Assembly (NCBI GenBank): GCA_016630955.3
Contig: CM049996.1
Coordinates: 186,001-250,000, forward strand
Direction of reading: 5' to 3'
Length of the DNA stretch: 64,000 nucleotides
From: Didymella arachidicola
Lineage: Eukaryota > Ascomycota > Dothideomycetes > Pleosporales > Didymellaceae
Below the pieces are notes generated by a model. It saw only the letters and a list, made by a program, of their open reading frames with translations, did not search any database and had not been told where the DNA came from. Numbering within the stretch: position 1 is the first letter of the stretch; every line of letters starts with the position of its first letter. This document shows, piece after piece, positions 12,148 to 24,191 of the stretch. A program made the translations under genes and the position numbers.

Positions 12148-12801
12148 TCATCGGTAACGTCCGTACACCGGGTCGTAGTAACCACCAACGGCACCATAGC
12201 CTGCCGCGTTCCCTATCGACTGTCAGTTGTCTGCTTCAAGGACGCCGTCTATGGAGTCTCCAGATTGATTCTCACCGCTGTAGGGCTGGTTACCACTGTT
12301 GGCTGTACCACGAGTCCTGTTATCCCGGTTGTCACTATCTCGAATTGTTAACAGCAGCTCTTTTGTAGACGGCCTACACGAACCGGTATCGGAAGCTGTG
12401 CCACAAGTACCACCTCGCAACCCAATTTTCTTCATTGACATTGGTCATGTATCGACCCATCCCGTAATATGGCCTTGTCTGCGGGCCAGCGTTGGCCACG
12501 ATGGTCAAGATCTCGGAATGCTTCGCAGTCTCGGATATCTCGTCCCACTTATAGGGAGCCGTGACCGAAGGATCCGTCTTCGAATGGTCGGTGAGATTTT
12601 GCGGATTTCTGCTCAACCTGTCTCTTGCGGCTTGAGCCTCGCCCTGCATACAATGTCTCGGTCAGCGCTCCCTGGACGATTCAGCCGGTAAAGACTGCTT
12701 ACGAGGAGCAACTTATGTACCTGCTCGTTCAGGCTAAGTCGTGCGAAAAGGAGTTGCTTGTCAGCGCTTTGTGCAAGCGGGCTAGGTGCAACGAAGCTCA
12801 T
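12148..12801 (-). CDS. Small conserved-looking protein of unknown function, 4 exons, 154 aa
   Basis: Model: complement(join(12148..12212, 12276..12334, 12384..12643, 12721..12801)), 465 nt, 154 aa. Introns are 77, 49 and 63 bp with donors GTACAT, GTTCGT and GTGAGA, and acceptors TGCAG, GATAG and GATAG, two of them preceded by branch-like CTGTTAAC and CTGAC. The protein starts MSFVAPSPLAQSADKQLLFA, continues GEAQAARDRLSRNPQN and PYKWDEISETAKHSEIL, has an aromatic segment ENWVARWYLWHSFRYR, and ends in a Gly/Tyr-rich tail, GGYYDPVYGRYR. No signal peptide or membrane segment. I do not recognise the family. Coherence across three introns that all keep frame is the evidence. Each exon alone is too short to be obvious. 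The donor GTTCGT is the weakest site. Confidence 0.7.
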
Positions 12802-15641
12802 CGTCGAGAATGTATGGCAGCACGCGCTCAAGGGAAAACAAACCGAAAAGTTGATTCGAAGGTCAGCGAGATGAGATTCAGAGCACGTCACCCTGCTCTT
12901 ATCTTATAGTCAGATCTGATCCTCGATGGCTTGAGGCGACGCTGCCATCGGTGTCATGTGACGGCGAGACCTTGCTATCACCTTACCACAGCTATGGGAC
13001 ACCAGATGCAGGCGCCTGCAGGACGCAATGGCGGGACATGCTGACGGTCCACCTTCTGGTCCAGCCGGCCCAACGGACCAGTGCAGATGCGGATCCATAC
13101 GCCATCCCGTTGTATCGTTTTCTCTCTGCGGGCCGCATAGATCAACACATCTCGGTATGCAGTGAGCCCGGGACCTCGGTTGGTGCCGATCTCTGGGTGT
13201 GAATGGGTGGATCACGATGTCGCTCGCGTAAGTTGCCATGCAGCCCATGCTGACACTACCGGTACCAGCTCCTGTTGCAAGGGACTGTCCGTGTACAGCA
13301 GCTGCAGAGGCTCTGGACCCCAGCCGCCGATCATCCACGTTCCCCGAGGATGTCTGCCCGAGTAAAGCACAGGTTCAGACTGGACGCCAATGAAATTGCG
13401 AAATCGAGTCGAACATAATTCACTGGCATATCAGCGTACCGACAGCCAGGATTGCGGATATGAGCGCTAGTCAAGCGGAAGAGGGGACTAATTGCAGCAT
13501 GGCAGTGCGCCAGCGCGCTCACCTCAGGTTCGCTACTCAAACTAGGCGCTAGCGATGTACGACCTGGTAGTTCATGACCTTGGCAGTCATGACGGGTCTT
13601 AGGTCCTATCGGCCGGATGTCTCGAGGCGTTTTTGATTTACATCTGGCGCCAACCATACAGATCCTCCAGGTCCTACTGCAAGACTACAGAAGCATGAGC
13701 TCCCCAACCTACCTAGGCCGTTCGCCACTTTCAGCGCCCATCACCCCATAAACTCGCATGATCATCAGACCACAGTACACAGGGTGTTCTACATACTGAC
13801 AGTGTAGAGTGGTAATTCTGAAGGCTCTGGGCGGCGTCACGATGTTGTTGTTTTGGGATCTAAATCCAATATGTTGTCCAGTATGTCGGGGTCTTCCGCT
13901 GGACCAACATCCACATTTGAGGACAAGATCGACACAAAACCCAACGTCGTGGAAGGGAGCACGCGAACGCCATCACGATGAGGACCTATGTTTCAAAATA
14001 CATTCGGCCGTTTCCGCACATGTCAGCTTCCCCATTAGGAAACTAGTTTTCCAACCTGAGCTTTCACCACTGTCCAGAGGTGTGCCCTGCTTCGTTTGCA
14101 GGATGCCAGTCATCACGCACGGAGCATCGTACGTTCACCGCATCTTCTGGAAACATGCGTCGAAGGTCTCACAGCGTCACCGTGTGCACGAACGTGCGCT
14201 CGGGTCTACCTGCTTCACCACAGTTCCGAGGGAGAGTCTCGGGTTGAATGGGCATGATCGACCGAGGAGATGATCATGGTGCAGGTCAGTCCTGGCGTCG
14301 ATTGGCGATCGAGCACCCGAGCTTGTCGCCCTTGCACATCATGTTGCGCAGCTCGACAATCCTTGTTCCTCAGGTTCTGCCTCAATGCACACAGAGATTG
14401 TGGACTCCATCTTCGAATCGCTGATAGTGTGAACTGGATGCCCAAAAAACTGGAGCCTCACCCATGCAGCCTTCCGGTTTCATCGCTTTTTCAGCACAAT
14501 CATATTCTGATTGTCTCCGAGAAGTGAGGCCATTTACGTTGTTGCCTGCAGACCTTCCAGCAGTACCGCAAATGTACGCCACAAGCACTCATTGGTCGTT
14601 TCTGACTCGACAATGCTTCAAGCTGCTAACAAAAAAAGCAATCGTTAACCTGGCGCCCGCCATGGCGCCAGTACCGATTCGGCTACGACGGCATTCGTGT
14701 TCATCCGCAATAGCACACGCAGGAGTAAGCTCCAGACGGTGCAACACGTCTGCACATAGTTTGCACACTCCTGGTACAGCACAACGGATGGCTGCGGCGC
14801 ATGAGCATGGTCACAACCTTCCTCCACGTGGATGTTAACCAACTTCGTGTTGGCATAGCTGTGGCAAGACAGGGTCCATCTGGATACACAAAGAAATAAC
14901 TCCAAATCGACCAATAAACGCCAAAGAACAACTTGTGTCACGGCAAAATCCCACAAACATCACAGGATTTATGGCATTTGCGCGCACCGCAATGGGCATC
15001 CTTGCTCCCTGTCTATGTGTGGAATCGTCTGCCTCATGCGGCTACTCGCATGCAACTGTGACTAGTCTGGGCAAGAAAAGCGAACTCCCAGCTCGACAAG
15101 GGATATGAATCGTAGGGCAAGGCTCCCTGCCCTCGTCCAGGACAGTCATGCTAAGGTTCTCCATTGGTCTGCTCTAATAGGTCTCCAGGAAATGCGGCAT
15201 GTGGAGCAAACGATGACCTCACTCTTGCCTGCAGTCATGACCAAGCCGAGTGCTTGGGTCCCAACAGCCATGCACAAGGCGAACACAAATTCGATGTCGA
15301 ATGTGACGAATTACAGCGAATCCACGCTTTCTGGAAGTATGATTGCCGATGGATTACCCAGTACAGCAGTCTCAATTCGCTCTTCTCATGGAAGCAAGAG
15401 AGCGTGGCCACGCTCGAATCAAATGAAGAAAGAGCGTTCAGACATATGACGAAGGCAAGCGTGGGTATTGCTGTTACTGCTCTTGCTATCTGTGACGTTT
15501 CGTACAGGATGGCACCCGACCCCCTTCCGTCTCAGTGCATGTTTGTAAACATCTTAGCAGAAGTTCTTTTCCGCCGTGCAACTGCCTCGCTCTGCGCTCG
15601 TCTGTTCCGGCGTACCGTACACTAAGGCCGTACGCACAACA
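12802..15641. other. Gene-poor region, 2.8 kb
   Basis: No confident gene. Frames at 12910-13338 (minus), 12951-13202 (plus) and 13809-14273 (plus) are open but read as random composition. A minus-strand stretch ending near 14296 (VELRNMMCKGDKLGCSIANR) looks more protein-like, but no upstream exon could be joined to it. No tRNA, repeat family or transposon end was recognised. Confidence 0.4.
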
Positions 15642-18170
15642 ATGGCGACCTTGCAGTACTGCAATGCCGGTCAGTTGATCTACAGTAACCATCAAGACCG
15701 TCTCATCACATCCACTGATTTGCCATACCGCACCGATAACGCGATTGAGAACCGCGTACTTGGGACCGGCCGTGCCGAGACGAGAACTGCAGCTCCTCGG
15801 GATTCTTTCACATTCTACAGTTCACACCTTGACACGAACGTGCCATTACTCGGCGAGCACGACTCTTTCGGATCATACGATGCCAGTTACACATGCTGTT
15901 CAGAAGCTGCTGCAACCCTTGATGAGTCGGGCGATGATGCCCAACCACAAGCCAGAGGTCACACCACCGCGTATAAGCTCGCTGTACGCTTAGCAAACCG
16001 TTCCAATGGAGCTCCGCTTGCGACAATCATCGAGCAAGGCTCGCACTCTACATTGAACTCACATGGATCGCTGCTTAGCGTGGGTCGATTCCCTTCTATC
16101 AACGCCGCAGAGAGTAGTTCGCCCAACCGGGGTTCCCGACGGAGATCACGCAGTCTCGATGAGAAAGCTCTGCATGATATTCAGGAAGATTTGGCTCGAG
16201 AACTTGATACTTCCACGGTGACGGTGCCGCCCGTCAGGCCTAATGAGAAATCGAAAGCAGCAGATCCGACAAGCGGCGCCGCCACACCTTTGACATTATA
16301 TCGTTTCGAGCTGCAACAATCTCCAGCATATCATTCTGGCGATGAACTGTTAGGCCATGAACACCGAGGAGTCAAAGGATTCATCCATGGCGTTTTACAA
16401 AACGTGCGTGGCGTTTCAAGGACTCGGTCTCGATTATCCTCAATGACGCCTGCGCCTATCATGGATCGTCGGGAAAGCCCACTTTCTACTTCTCCGAGCA
16501 GCCCCCAGAATGATCAGCAAGACCAGAGTTCTGAAATGGCCGATCTACCGATTTACAGTCGCGGCAACTCTGCCCACGTAGCTGAAGTTGTGGCTATTGC
16601 GGCAACATCTAGAGATCAGACGAGAAATTACGCAATCTCTTCGTCGGGTACCGCGCTTTCAGCTCACACACGCTTGCCTCTTGCCAAATCTCGCTCAGAT
16701 ACCTCCAAGCCGCCTACTGGATCTGGTACTATGCCTCCCACGCTGCCGTTCCAAAGTGCAACGCGCTCGCATGAGCGGCCCTTCTCGACGCCCGTTGTGC
16801 ACGCAGGAACACGCGATGTGGCGCAAAAAGATTGCATGATTCAAGCCTCAACGTCCCATCATGACATGTTTGACACTTTAGCTCAGTGCACGATGTTCGA
16901 CGGCATTCCTGTGTATCGTGGACACTCATCGTCCATGAGGGAAGCTAGCAATGATAGGGAACTGTTCACAAGTCAGAATGCTAGCTTTTGTAGCACCATG
17001 ACATCTTCGTACTCTGGCACTGTCTTGGGTGTCGACCTCGACCTGCAACATGACTTCAGCCGCCCGATGGGTCGTTCTCAGTCACCGCCAACACCTGTGT
17101 GGTTCACGCCGCAAATGGTGGAGCTTGAGCGACAGGTATCATTTTCGGAATCACCCGAATCTATCAAGATGACTCCACCTGGTCATGTTCCAATTCGTTC
17201 CGTCACTTCGTCTGCACTAACCTCTCTACTACCCATAGCTGCAGCTTCTGGTCTCGTGCGGCCAAATTATACCACACCGAAGATCTCTTTCTACTCGCCA
17301 TCTGGCAATCTCATTCAGCCTGAGAGCAGTTCATCAGACCATAGCGACTCTCCGACAGTCCCTTCATCCTACTACAACAGAAAGAATGTCGACGCAGGGT
17401 CGTCCACTGAGAGCATGCCCATTCGGCCACCTCTTGCACCCATGACCATCCGACCTACCCACAAGACTCCGCTTCCATCGCAGTTGAAGCAAAATCACAA
17501 CCATCGGCGGCCTGAGCTGTCCCAAATAAGCTCCTTTGATACATGTGTCACCCCGAAGGGTACAGTCAAAGGCTGCGATGGTGTGGTGCGCGAGAACAGC
17601 CTCGCTCCGCGAAGCGGTATCTTCTTTCCACATGGCAAGGACGCGGTTCACCGCTCATTCAAATTAACTGTACATGATCTGAAAGCTGAGGCGAAATTTT
17701 ACAAGGCGCGCTTCATCACCCTTGCGGCTGCCCACTCGTTTGCGCCCTCCATGCCCAAAGGAAAGACGTTGCAGAAGCGGCGCATACACAACTACGACAC
17801 GTACGCTAGGAAGCGCCGTGTACACGATGGTAATCATCAAAGAGGCGGCTATAGACAGGATGTGCGCGGACCTCTGGCTGCTCACGTACTGCGCGTTTGC
17901 TTCTGCCAACCGTACGACGGGGTAGGAGTACCAACACGCGCCACTGCCGCAGGGGTGTGTACGGCAAATGGACTGTTCTTCACAAACGGCAAACCAAAAG
18001 TCGATCCATCAACGAAGGATTTCGAACACCCGTTGCCTAACGCAAGGTTTGTTGGAATCGAGAGGCGCAGTGAGGGTGGAGACACAAAGCGGGCGAGAAC
18101 AGACAGCGCGGTTGGCAGTACGACGCGACGCGCATCTTACGCAGGTGCGGTGAAGAGGGCGACGGATTGA
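15642..18170 (+). CDS. Large disordered protein of unknown function, 842 aa
   Basis: Single-exon frame from ATG at 15642 (MATLQYCNAGQLIYSN) to TGA at 18168-18170. An earlier non-ATG extension is open, but this is the first ATG giving coherent sequence. The composition is Ser/Thr/Pro-rich with many short charged patches (NRGSRRRSRSLDEKALHDIQ), typical of intrinsically disordered fungal proteins. The last 190 residues are basic, include a possible nuclear-localisation cluster (KGKTLQKRRIHNYDTYARKR) and end in RRASYAGAVKRATD. No catalytic domain, signal peptide or transmembrane segment is seen. Near 17820 a second plus frame also reads plausibly, so a small intron or a different C-terminus cannot be excluded. 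Function unknown. Confidence 0.65.
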   Translation: MATLQYCNAGQLIYSNHQDRLITSTDLPYRTDNAIENRVLGTGRAETRTAAPRDSFTFYSSHLDTNVPLLGEHDSFGSYDASYTCCSEAAATLDESGDDAQPQARGHTTAYKLAVRLANRSNGAPLATIIEQGSHSTLNSHGSLLSVGRFPSINAAESSSPNRGSRRRSRSLDEKALHDIQEDLARELDTSTVTVPPVRPNEKSKAADPTSGAATPLTLYRFELQQSPAYHSGDELLGHEHRGVKGFIHGVLQNVRGVSRTRSRLSSMTPAPIMDRRESPLSTSPSSPQNDQQDQSSEMADLPIYSRGNSAHVAEVVAIAATSRDQTRNYAISSSGTALSAHTRLPLAKSRSDTSKPPTGSGTMPPTLPFQSATRSHERPFSTPVVHAGTRDVAQKDCMIQASTSHHDMFDTLAQCTMFDGIPVYRGHSSSMREASNDRELFTSQNASFCSTMTSSYSGTVLGVDLDLQHDFSRPMGRSQSPPTPVWFTPQMVELERQVSFSESPESIKMTPPGHVPIRSVTSSALTSLLPIAAASGLVRPNYTTPKISFYSPSGNLIQPESSSSDHSDSPTVPSSYYNRKNVDAGSSTESMPIRPPLAPMTIRPTHKTPLPSQLKQNHNHRRPELSQISSFDTCVTPKGTVKGCDGVVRENSLAPRSGIFFPHGKDAVHRSFKLTVHDLKAEAKFYKARFITLAAAHSFAPSMPKGKTLQKRRIHNYDTYARKRRVHDGNHQRGGYRQDVRGPLAAHVLRVCFCQPYDGVGVPTRATAAGVCTANGLFFTNGKPKVDPSTKDFEHPLPNARFVGIERRSEGGDTKRARTDSAVGSTTRRASYAGAVKRATD

Positions 18171-20641
18171 GGCCGGAGGATTGAGAGGCCCCCTTCTTCG
18201 GGACGACACCGAGATGCTCATGCGGTGCCGATAAATATGCAGGCTCTGCAGTGTGATGGATCAGCATCGCCGATCATTCGATCTCGACTCATCGCCGTTT
18301 AGATACGATGCCGGCATTGGATTGGATACTCAGTGAGTACTTCAATGAATCCTGAAAACATCGCTGCTGATCACTTCTAGCATGTATTGGTAGTTTTGGA
18401 AAACACGATGGCATGATGGTAACATAGTATGCACACACTCGTATCCGTAGACAGAGCCGACCAATGAACATTGCTTTTTTCTGTCAAATCTTGCTTTATG
18501 CGGAGACAGGGATGGAACCGCGAATATGATCAACAGAATTGACCATCAACTAAGTAAGTAATAATGTTTCGCGCAATGTGACCGCTAGCAGAGTATCCAC
18601 CAATAGATACTCTGCGGCAATCCCGCCCCAGCATATCGAGATCTTTCAAACCATTGACCCATATCTTACGTGCAGCGACAATGCATGACTGCTTACGCCA
18701 AGCCCTTACAATCTCGATCGAGCAAGCCTCACTGTAGGTACACGATCTGTGAAGTGGAATACCGCCGGCATGGCACCGTGAGATGCTGCGCGTGCGCGTC
18801 AAATACACCACACACCCCAACTCGCATTTGCCCAGTCGAGTGAGGTGGACTCCGAAACCCTATCATCATCCATTGCCGTAGATTCGGGCTAGCATGGAAG
18901 GCACAATGGCCCTTGACTTATAGCGACAGTGTGATGATGCTAAGCTTTGATGAAGCACGGGTCGCGGCACTGAGCTTGTTTGTCAAGCTTCCAGTCACAA
19001 TGCGCAGTCTCAAATACCGGTCTGCCGGATTTGACGAAAGTCGCCGATGATACTTTCTACTGGCCACTCTTTCGCTGCAAGTCATGGTATTTGTGTCTGA
19101 GTGTGTATACATTGTAGAATACGACGTCCTGGCTAGACCGAGGACGTAGCAATTTGCTAGGACGGCCAACATTTAGCGTGTATACATGGAATACGGACAT
19201 CCCGTATACTGAGAAGTGAACGCCGATATGGAAGCGTAAAAAGAGGGCCGGGAGAAGGGCCGACGCGTGTAGGGCAGATCGGCTCAGACCGAGAGGACGC
19301 GAGAGGAGCAGGATGAGGGGTGCTCCTCGGAGCTCTCGATTCGTGTTGATATGTAGACACCAGGGTTGCTATATGCTGGATCTCAAGGCCGAGTCTGCTA
19401 TCGAAGTGTGGGCATGCGGAAGCAATAATGCACAGACTTGGTGGTGGTGGTTGATACGGCGTGTGACGAATGCACTAGCGCGTATGGCTGGATTTGGATC
19501 AAGAACCCTAGGATTAAGATGTCTGGATATACACCAAGACTTCCAACGGTGGTAAGCACCCGAAGCCGAAGAGCGGTCTGTTACATTGCTTACTGGGCCG
19601 AAAGCCTGATGTCGAGGGGTTGGACTTGACTCGCAGCAGAGATAAATGGCCAACTACCTACTGGTATCCGACGTATATATTGTGAGTGGGTCCGGCAAAA
19701 ACCGGATGACCTTACTCGGTAGATTACATCGGATCCTGTCTGCTTTTCGATATATCACAGCACTTACCCCTGCAATCTATCTAAGTTACAGCCTCTAGGA
19801 CTAGAAAAGTATCAGAAACGCATTAGATTAGGGCCTACGACAACTTAGAAATACGACTGAAACCCCTTGTTATTGCCTCCACTTACAAAAATATATGCCT
19901 GCAACCACAGTAGTGTTCATACACAGGAATCGCAAATCCGAATGCGAAACATCGTGTCGAGTTGCCCCGTGGCAGCCTTCACCATGCGTGGTAAAAGAAA
20001 GGGCCGAAGTGGGACCGTGCAAGGGACAAAACGAGCAGGTCAGATGGAGTTTGCAGCATGACCCCAGCGAGTGCGCAAGAGAGCAGGAGCAGGGAAGGTT
20101 TTGACGAAGTGATAGGGATCAGCAGGAGAGTGAATGCGGGTCACGGTCCGAGATGGGAGGATGCTATGGAAGCAGACTTCCGCAATGCATGTTACTGTTG
20201 CAGCTTGTGTACGCAGGTAGTACGAAATTCGTACTACGAAATGAGAAGGTACAGGCTTCGTGTAGTTCGCTGGACTGAGATACCGACGTCGAACGTGAGT
20301 GCCATGGCTCGTAGGCAGGAACGCCAAAGAAGTAGACATGCGGGATGTGAGATACGTGTTTGGGAGATTGGCGAGCATTCTCCAGCAGTGCTTGTAGGTG
20401 AGTGCGTGTCAACTGAGATGCGATGACGTGATTTTGTTCAATGCTCGGGATACGGTACTGGCGCAGGGACGAATGGTTTTGGAAGTGAGCGCATGGAAAC
20501 GCTTCACAGGCAGTTGCTTTTGTGATAGGTGAGCCACGTCGCTTTGCAAGAGGTTTTTCGCGCTTGCCAGATAGTAAATCTGGGCATGTAGTTTGCATGA
20601 GTTTCAATTGAATTTTTCATAGGGCATCTTCAACAGCAGAG
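18171..20641. other. Intergenic region, 2.5 kb, no gene seen
   Basis: This region lies between the 3' ends of two convergent genes. Open frames are short (at most about 150 codons), overlap on both strands and lack coherent composition. No RNA gene, repeat or transposon end was recognised. Confidence 0.45.
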
Positions 20642-22396
20642 TCATGCCCACGGGTCCTTGGGCCTAGGCGCAAACAAATCGGTCCAAAACTGCTTGAATC
20701 CATACTGCTTCGTGGCCCTTTCATCTCTTATCTTCACAGGTGCACCACCCAGGGTGCCCATGATGCCTCTTTCACCGAGTTGCTGGCCAAACGACTCACT
20801 GGCTTTCTTGACAGGCTTCCGCGCGCGGTCGAGAATCGCCTCAGCGAGCAGCGGCGCGACGTCTGAGTAGCAGCTCTTGAGCTCGCGTTCGAGGTTGAAG
20901 TACGGTTTTCGGGCTAGCTCGGGTGCTTGCAGGTTGTAAGAACGTGCTTTGGAGTTGAGATCGCCAATTGCGGCGGTCAGGTAGGAGGTCTCATTGGAGA
21001 GCCAGAGGGGATCGCGGAATACAGTGCGTGGTGCTTGGGGAACGGGCGCGGTGCCTGAGAGTGCTGGTGCTACGTCTGCTGTTGCGGTTGCTGCGTTGGC
21101 TGAGGGGTCTGCGAGGGGTACCTCAATGGTCTGCGTGGTTGTTTCTACAGAGTTGGCTCCTGCGCTGGGACTGCGTGGTGTCTTCTCAGCTGTGATCTCA
21201 GAGACCAGCGTGCTGCCCGTGGGCGCCGTGGAAGAGCGTTTCAACTCTCCAGACAGCGAAATCTGTGACAGCTGTCCATGCTCATCGACCGAAGTCAGTG
21301 TCTCCTTGGATTTGGACGGATTAACAGCCTGCTCTGCCTGGGCATACGCCTGCGCACGCCGCACCTGGTCCTGCAGCGAGCCACCTGCACTCGCAATCAT
21401 GCGCGCAGCATGTCTCTTCCAGTCGGCGCGCAGCCTGCTCCTGAACTTTGAAGCTGCAGATGTGAGTTCCTGCTGCTTCTCGATCCACGGCGGCACGATC
21501 TCCTGCTTCTGGATGATCTTGTTCATGAAGTACTCGGTCGTGTCGATGAAGGGCGAGTTGGCGTTGTGGTCACGCTCCACATTCTTGCCCTTGCCGCGCG
21601 GTATGTTTTTGAACTGCCCCCGCGCGATGGCATCCTCGATGCGCTTGTTGGCCAGCGAGGCGAGGCCTTGGATCGAGCCCGGCACGATGGCACGGGCCCC
21701 AGGCTCAAAGCGGTCCTTCAGTGCTTGGAGGCGCTGTTGCCGCTCTGTCTCCTCGAGGCTGTCGTCGGACTGCACCGAGGCGTACACATTTGTGCGGTCG
21801 CGGGCGTTGGCGAGCCGCAGCCCGTGGCCTCGCTTGCTGCGGCTGCGGCCTGTGTCGATGTTCTGCGGCATCTGGACGGCAGGGCCTGGGGCAGCGCGTC
21901 TACCCATGCGCAACGGCTTGTGGGCGTCGTTCAGCATGCGCAGCGAGGCATCGTGGATGCTCTCGGTGCCCGTCCATGCTTCGCTCGTCGCGAGGTCGCG
22001 AGCGTGACGGGGGGCTGATGCGGGCAGGTCGAGTTCGGGCGACTGGATGGATGCAGCAGCTATGCGCTGTTCGAGCTGCGCCTTAAGACCGGGGCTGAAG
22101 CCTGCTTCTTCCACGGCTTTGCGTGCGCCGTGTCCGCCACTCTCGAGCGCTTCCTCGCTCATCGAGCGCATGCGCCGTGTGAACGCTCCTTCTTCTTCCT
22201 CATTCTTCACCGCTGCCTGCTTCTCCACAAGCTGCTCTTGCTGATTACCATCATCCTGCCGTTGTGTCGCTGCGTCTGCAAATCGCCTCCTGCTCGAGCC
22301 AGTGGCTAGCTGGCCAGCTATAAGACGAGTCTGCCGTCGATTGGCGCGCAGACAGCGCGCGCAGGTATATGATCTCGTGGCCAGAGATGCAGTCAT
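20642..22396 (-). CDS. DUF1992 / DnaJC28-conserved-domain protein, probably mitochondrial
   Basis: Intronless frame of 584 aa from the ATG at 22394-22396. An upstream extension of 24 codons is open, but MTASLATRSYTCARCLRANR with following Arg-rich sequence is a typical matrix-targeting start. At about residues 240-330 lies the region I assign to DUF1992 (the domain conserved in DnaJ homologue subfamily C member 28): GLASLANKRIEDAIARGQFK, IPRGKGKNVERDHN, then FIDTTEYFMNKIIQKQEIVP and RLRADWKRHA. No J-domain (HPD motif) is present, as in fungal members of the family. The central part (residues about 370-480) is Ser/Thr/Ala-rich linker. The C-terminus contains NLERELKSCYSDVAPLLAEA and ends FWTDLFAPRPKDPWA. 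The molecular role of this fungal family is not established. Confidence 0.85.
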   Translation of the reverse strand: MTASLATRSYTCARCLRANRRQTRLIAGQLATGSSRRRFADAATQRQDDGNQQEQLVEKQAAVKNEEEEGAFTRRMRSMSEEALESGGHGARKAVEEAGFSPGLKAQLEQRIAAASIQSPELDLPASAPRHARDLATSEAWTGTESIHDASLRMLNDAHKPLRMGRRAAPGPAVQMPQNIDTGRSRSKRGHGLRLANARDRTNVYASVQSDDSLEETERQQRLQALKDRFEPGARAIVPGSIQGLASLANKRIEDAIARGQFKNIPRGKGKNVERDHNANSPFIDTTEYFMNKIIQKQEIVPPWIEKQQELTSAASKFRSRLRADWKRHAARMIASAGGSLQDQVRRAQAYAQAEQAVNPSKSKETLTSVDEHGQLSQISLSGELKRSSTAPTGSTLVSEITAEKTPRSPSAGANSVETTTQTIEVPLADPSANAATATADVAPALSGTAPVPQAPRTVFRDPLWLSNETSYLTAAIGDLNSKARSYNLQAPELARKPYFNLERELKSCYSDVAPLLAEAILDRARKPVKKASESFGQQLGERGIMGTLGGAPVKIRDERATKQYGFKQFWTDLFAPRPKDPWA

Positions 22397-24191
22397 CCAG
22401 AACACAATGTGCACTTCAGACTTTGGAATGCTGAGACACAAGCAGATGCAGAACAAGCCATCATTCACGTCATCAGTGCTGTGGCGGACATCAGTGCACT
22501 AGCGCGCTTTCCTATCGATGAGAGATCGGCCGAGGCTGGAGCTCCCTGACTCGACACCTTCATCCACCTCGCACCCATATCCGCAATGGTTCGAGACATT
22601 GCCAGCTCCATACCACCTCGTGCTCGAGACACGTTGCTATGCGTGCTGTGCAACGAAAGCTCACCGCTGTCACCGAGCGCACCGAGCAGTCACCAAGTGG
22701 GGATGGTCAACCAAGCACAGCACGGCCAACCAGGCGGAACGCAAGCGCTTGGCAGAGCTTGAACGACGTTCCCAAACGAGGTCACACATCTCGGAGGGAC
22801 CCCGAACAGATGTAAGCAGCCTTGGGCGACAATTTTTGTCTCAGCCCGCGTGCCGCACAGGCTCGCTAGTGCTACGTCCCTCACGTTGCAACCTGGGCGA
22901 ACACCCGATGTTGCACGAGCGGACACGAAGATGAACGCCACCCTGGTATTGGACATGCACTGATCGTCCGGCCCGTGGGTTGAATTTTCGGAACCGTGGT
23001 TTCGGGACCGGGTACGAGCGCAGACGGAAGTCATGGTTTGGAAAAAGGACATGGTGGTGGGTTGCTTGTATTTGGAACATCTCAGGCACGCGCCAAGGAA
23101 CGTCCGCTTTCGGGAGATCATTACACTGAAGTTCAGTAATATACAGAAGGGCACAGAAACATTGAAGAATTCAACATCTCTCTTCGAAACTATGAGCTGC
23201 TTGGATGACATCACTCCACTCATATCAAGGCTTCGACCAGTCCATCTCAACTTCTCAAAGGCCACGCAAAGCATAGGCAGGTTCAATCGTCGCTGTCGAT
23301 ATTCTCTGTGTCTTCAAAAATCAGATTATGCATTTCAGGCCCAGGTCGATCGAGAGAGAGAAGCACATGACAGAATCATGAAGCTCCAGTCTGCGAAATT
23401 TTGCATCAGAAGCATGATTTCTTAGCCGAGATTTCCCGAGTTGTGAAGCTCTTCTTCGCCATTATCCAGCCATGGGGTTGTTGGAAGGCATTTTTGGTGA
23501 TATGGTGAATGTTGACATGATGTAAAAGACGGTCCTGGAAAACCGTTGTGCAACTTTCAGTGCCCGGCGAAGTCACGTAAAGAACTTTTAGCCTCTGAGC
23601 ATGCCATCCAGCAGACGCAGCAGTATTTCGAGTCATTGTAATTGATGGTGCTGATTGATGATAGAAGAGGGGCGAGACGTATTTGAGACTCGCATATGTG
23701 AATGGAAAGACATCAAGCAAAGTCTCTTCTGTCGTTACAGGCCGCCGAGTGTACCTTCGCTGTGGGAAACAGAAGACGCGAGCTGAGCATCAGCTGGCTC
23801 TCAGCACTTTTGAGGATTAAAAGAATCTGCGGGTGCATCAGACTTCGTACGATATGTTTGAAAAGCACTTTGAGATAGAACACTAGAGAGGCAGAGAATA
23901 GAGACACCAGAGTATCTATTTGTGCCACCTGAGAAAAGTCTGGTGGCATTGGAAACGGATAATGCAAAAGACATTACATCAGCTCGCGCCATATTTTGTT
24001 TGCATTCAGTTCAAAGTTTGGTGGAAGAAATGACCTTTCTCGAAGTTTTCCTATACAAGTGGCGTCGCAGAGAATGAAGTCAAGGAATGCAGCGAATTCG
24101 TGGCCTATTTATGCAGTGATTCTCGACTACAGTACCTAACTGTGTTATATCATACACGGGCGGAATCATCGTTCAGGCAGAGGTATCGTGA
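22397..24191. other. Intergenic region, 1.8 kb
   Basis: It holds the promoter of the DUF1992 gene. A 59-codon plus-strand frame at 22586-22762 starts MVRDIASSIPPRARDTLLCV and has a CxxC pair, but no continuation could be supported. A 198-codon minus frame at 22690-23286 reads as random. The right half is AT-richer and shows nothing recognisable. Confidence 0.4.

Noticed and set aside
13809..14273. 154-codon plus-strand frame
   Set aside because: Looks like translated non-coding sequence, with no conserved-looking segment; the minus strand is as plausible in part.
18490..18540. Possible tRNA T-arm on the minus strand
   Set aside because: A TTCCATC loop is present, but the stem does not pair and no acceptor or anticodon arm could be placed.
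20058..20426. 122-codon plus-strand frame (MTPASAQESRSREGFDEV)
   Set aside because: Starts with ATG but overlaps equally long minus frames, has no coherent composition, no splice partners and no recognisable motif.
22690..23286. 198-codon minus-strand frame
   Set aside because: Composition looks random (many Cys, Arg, Ser clusters) and codon ends are unbiased; no second exon found.
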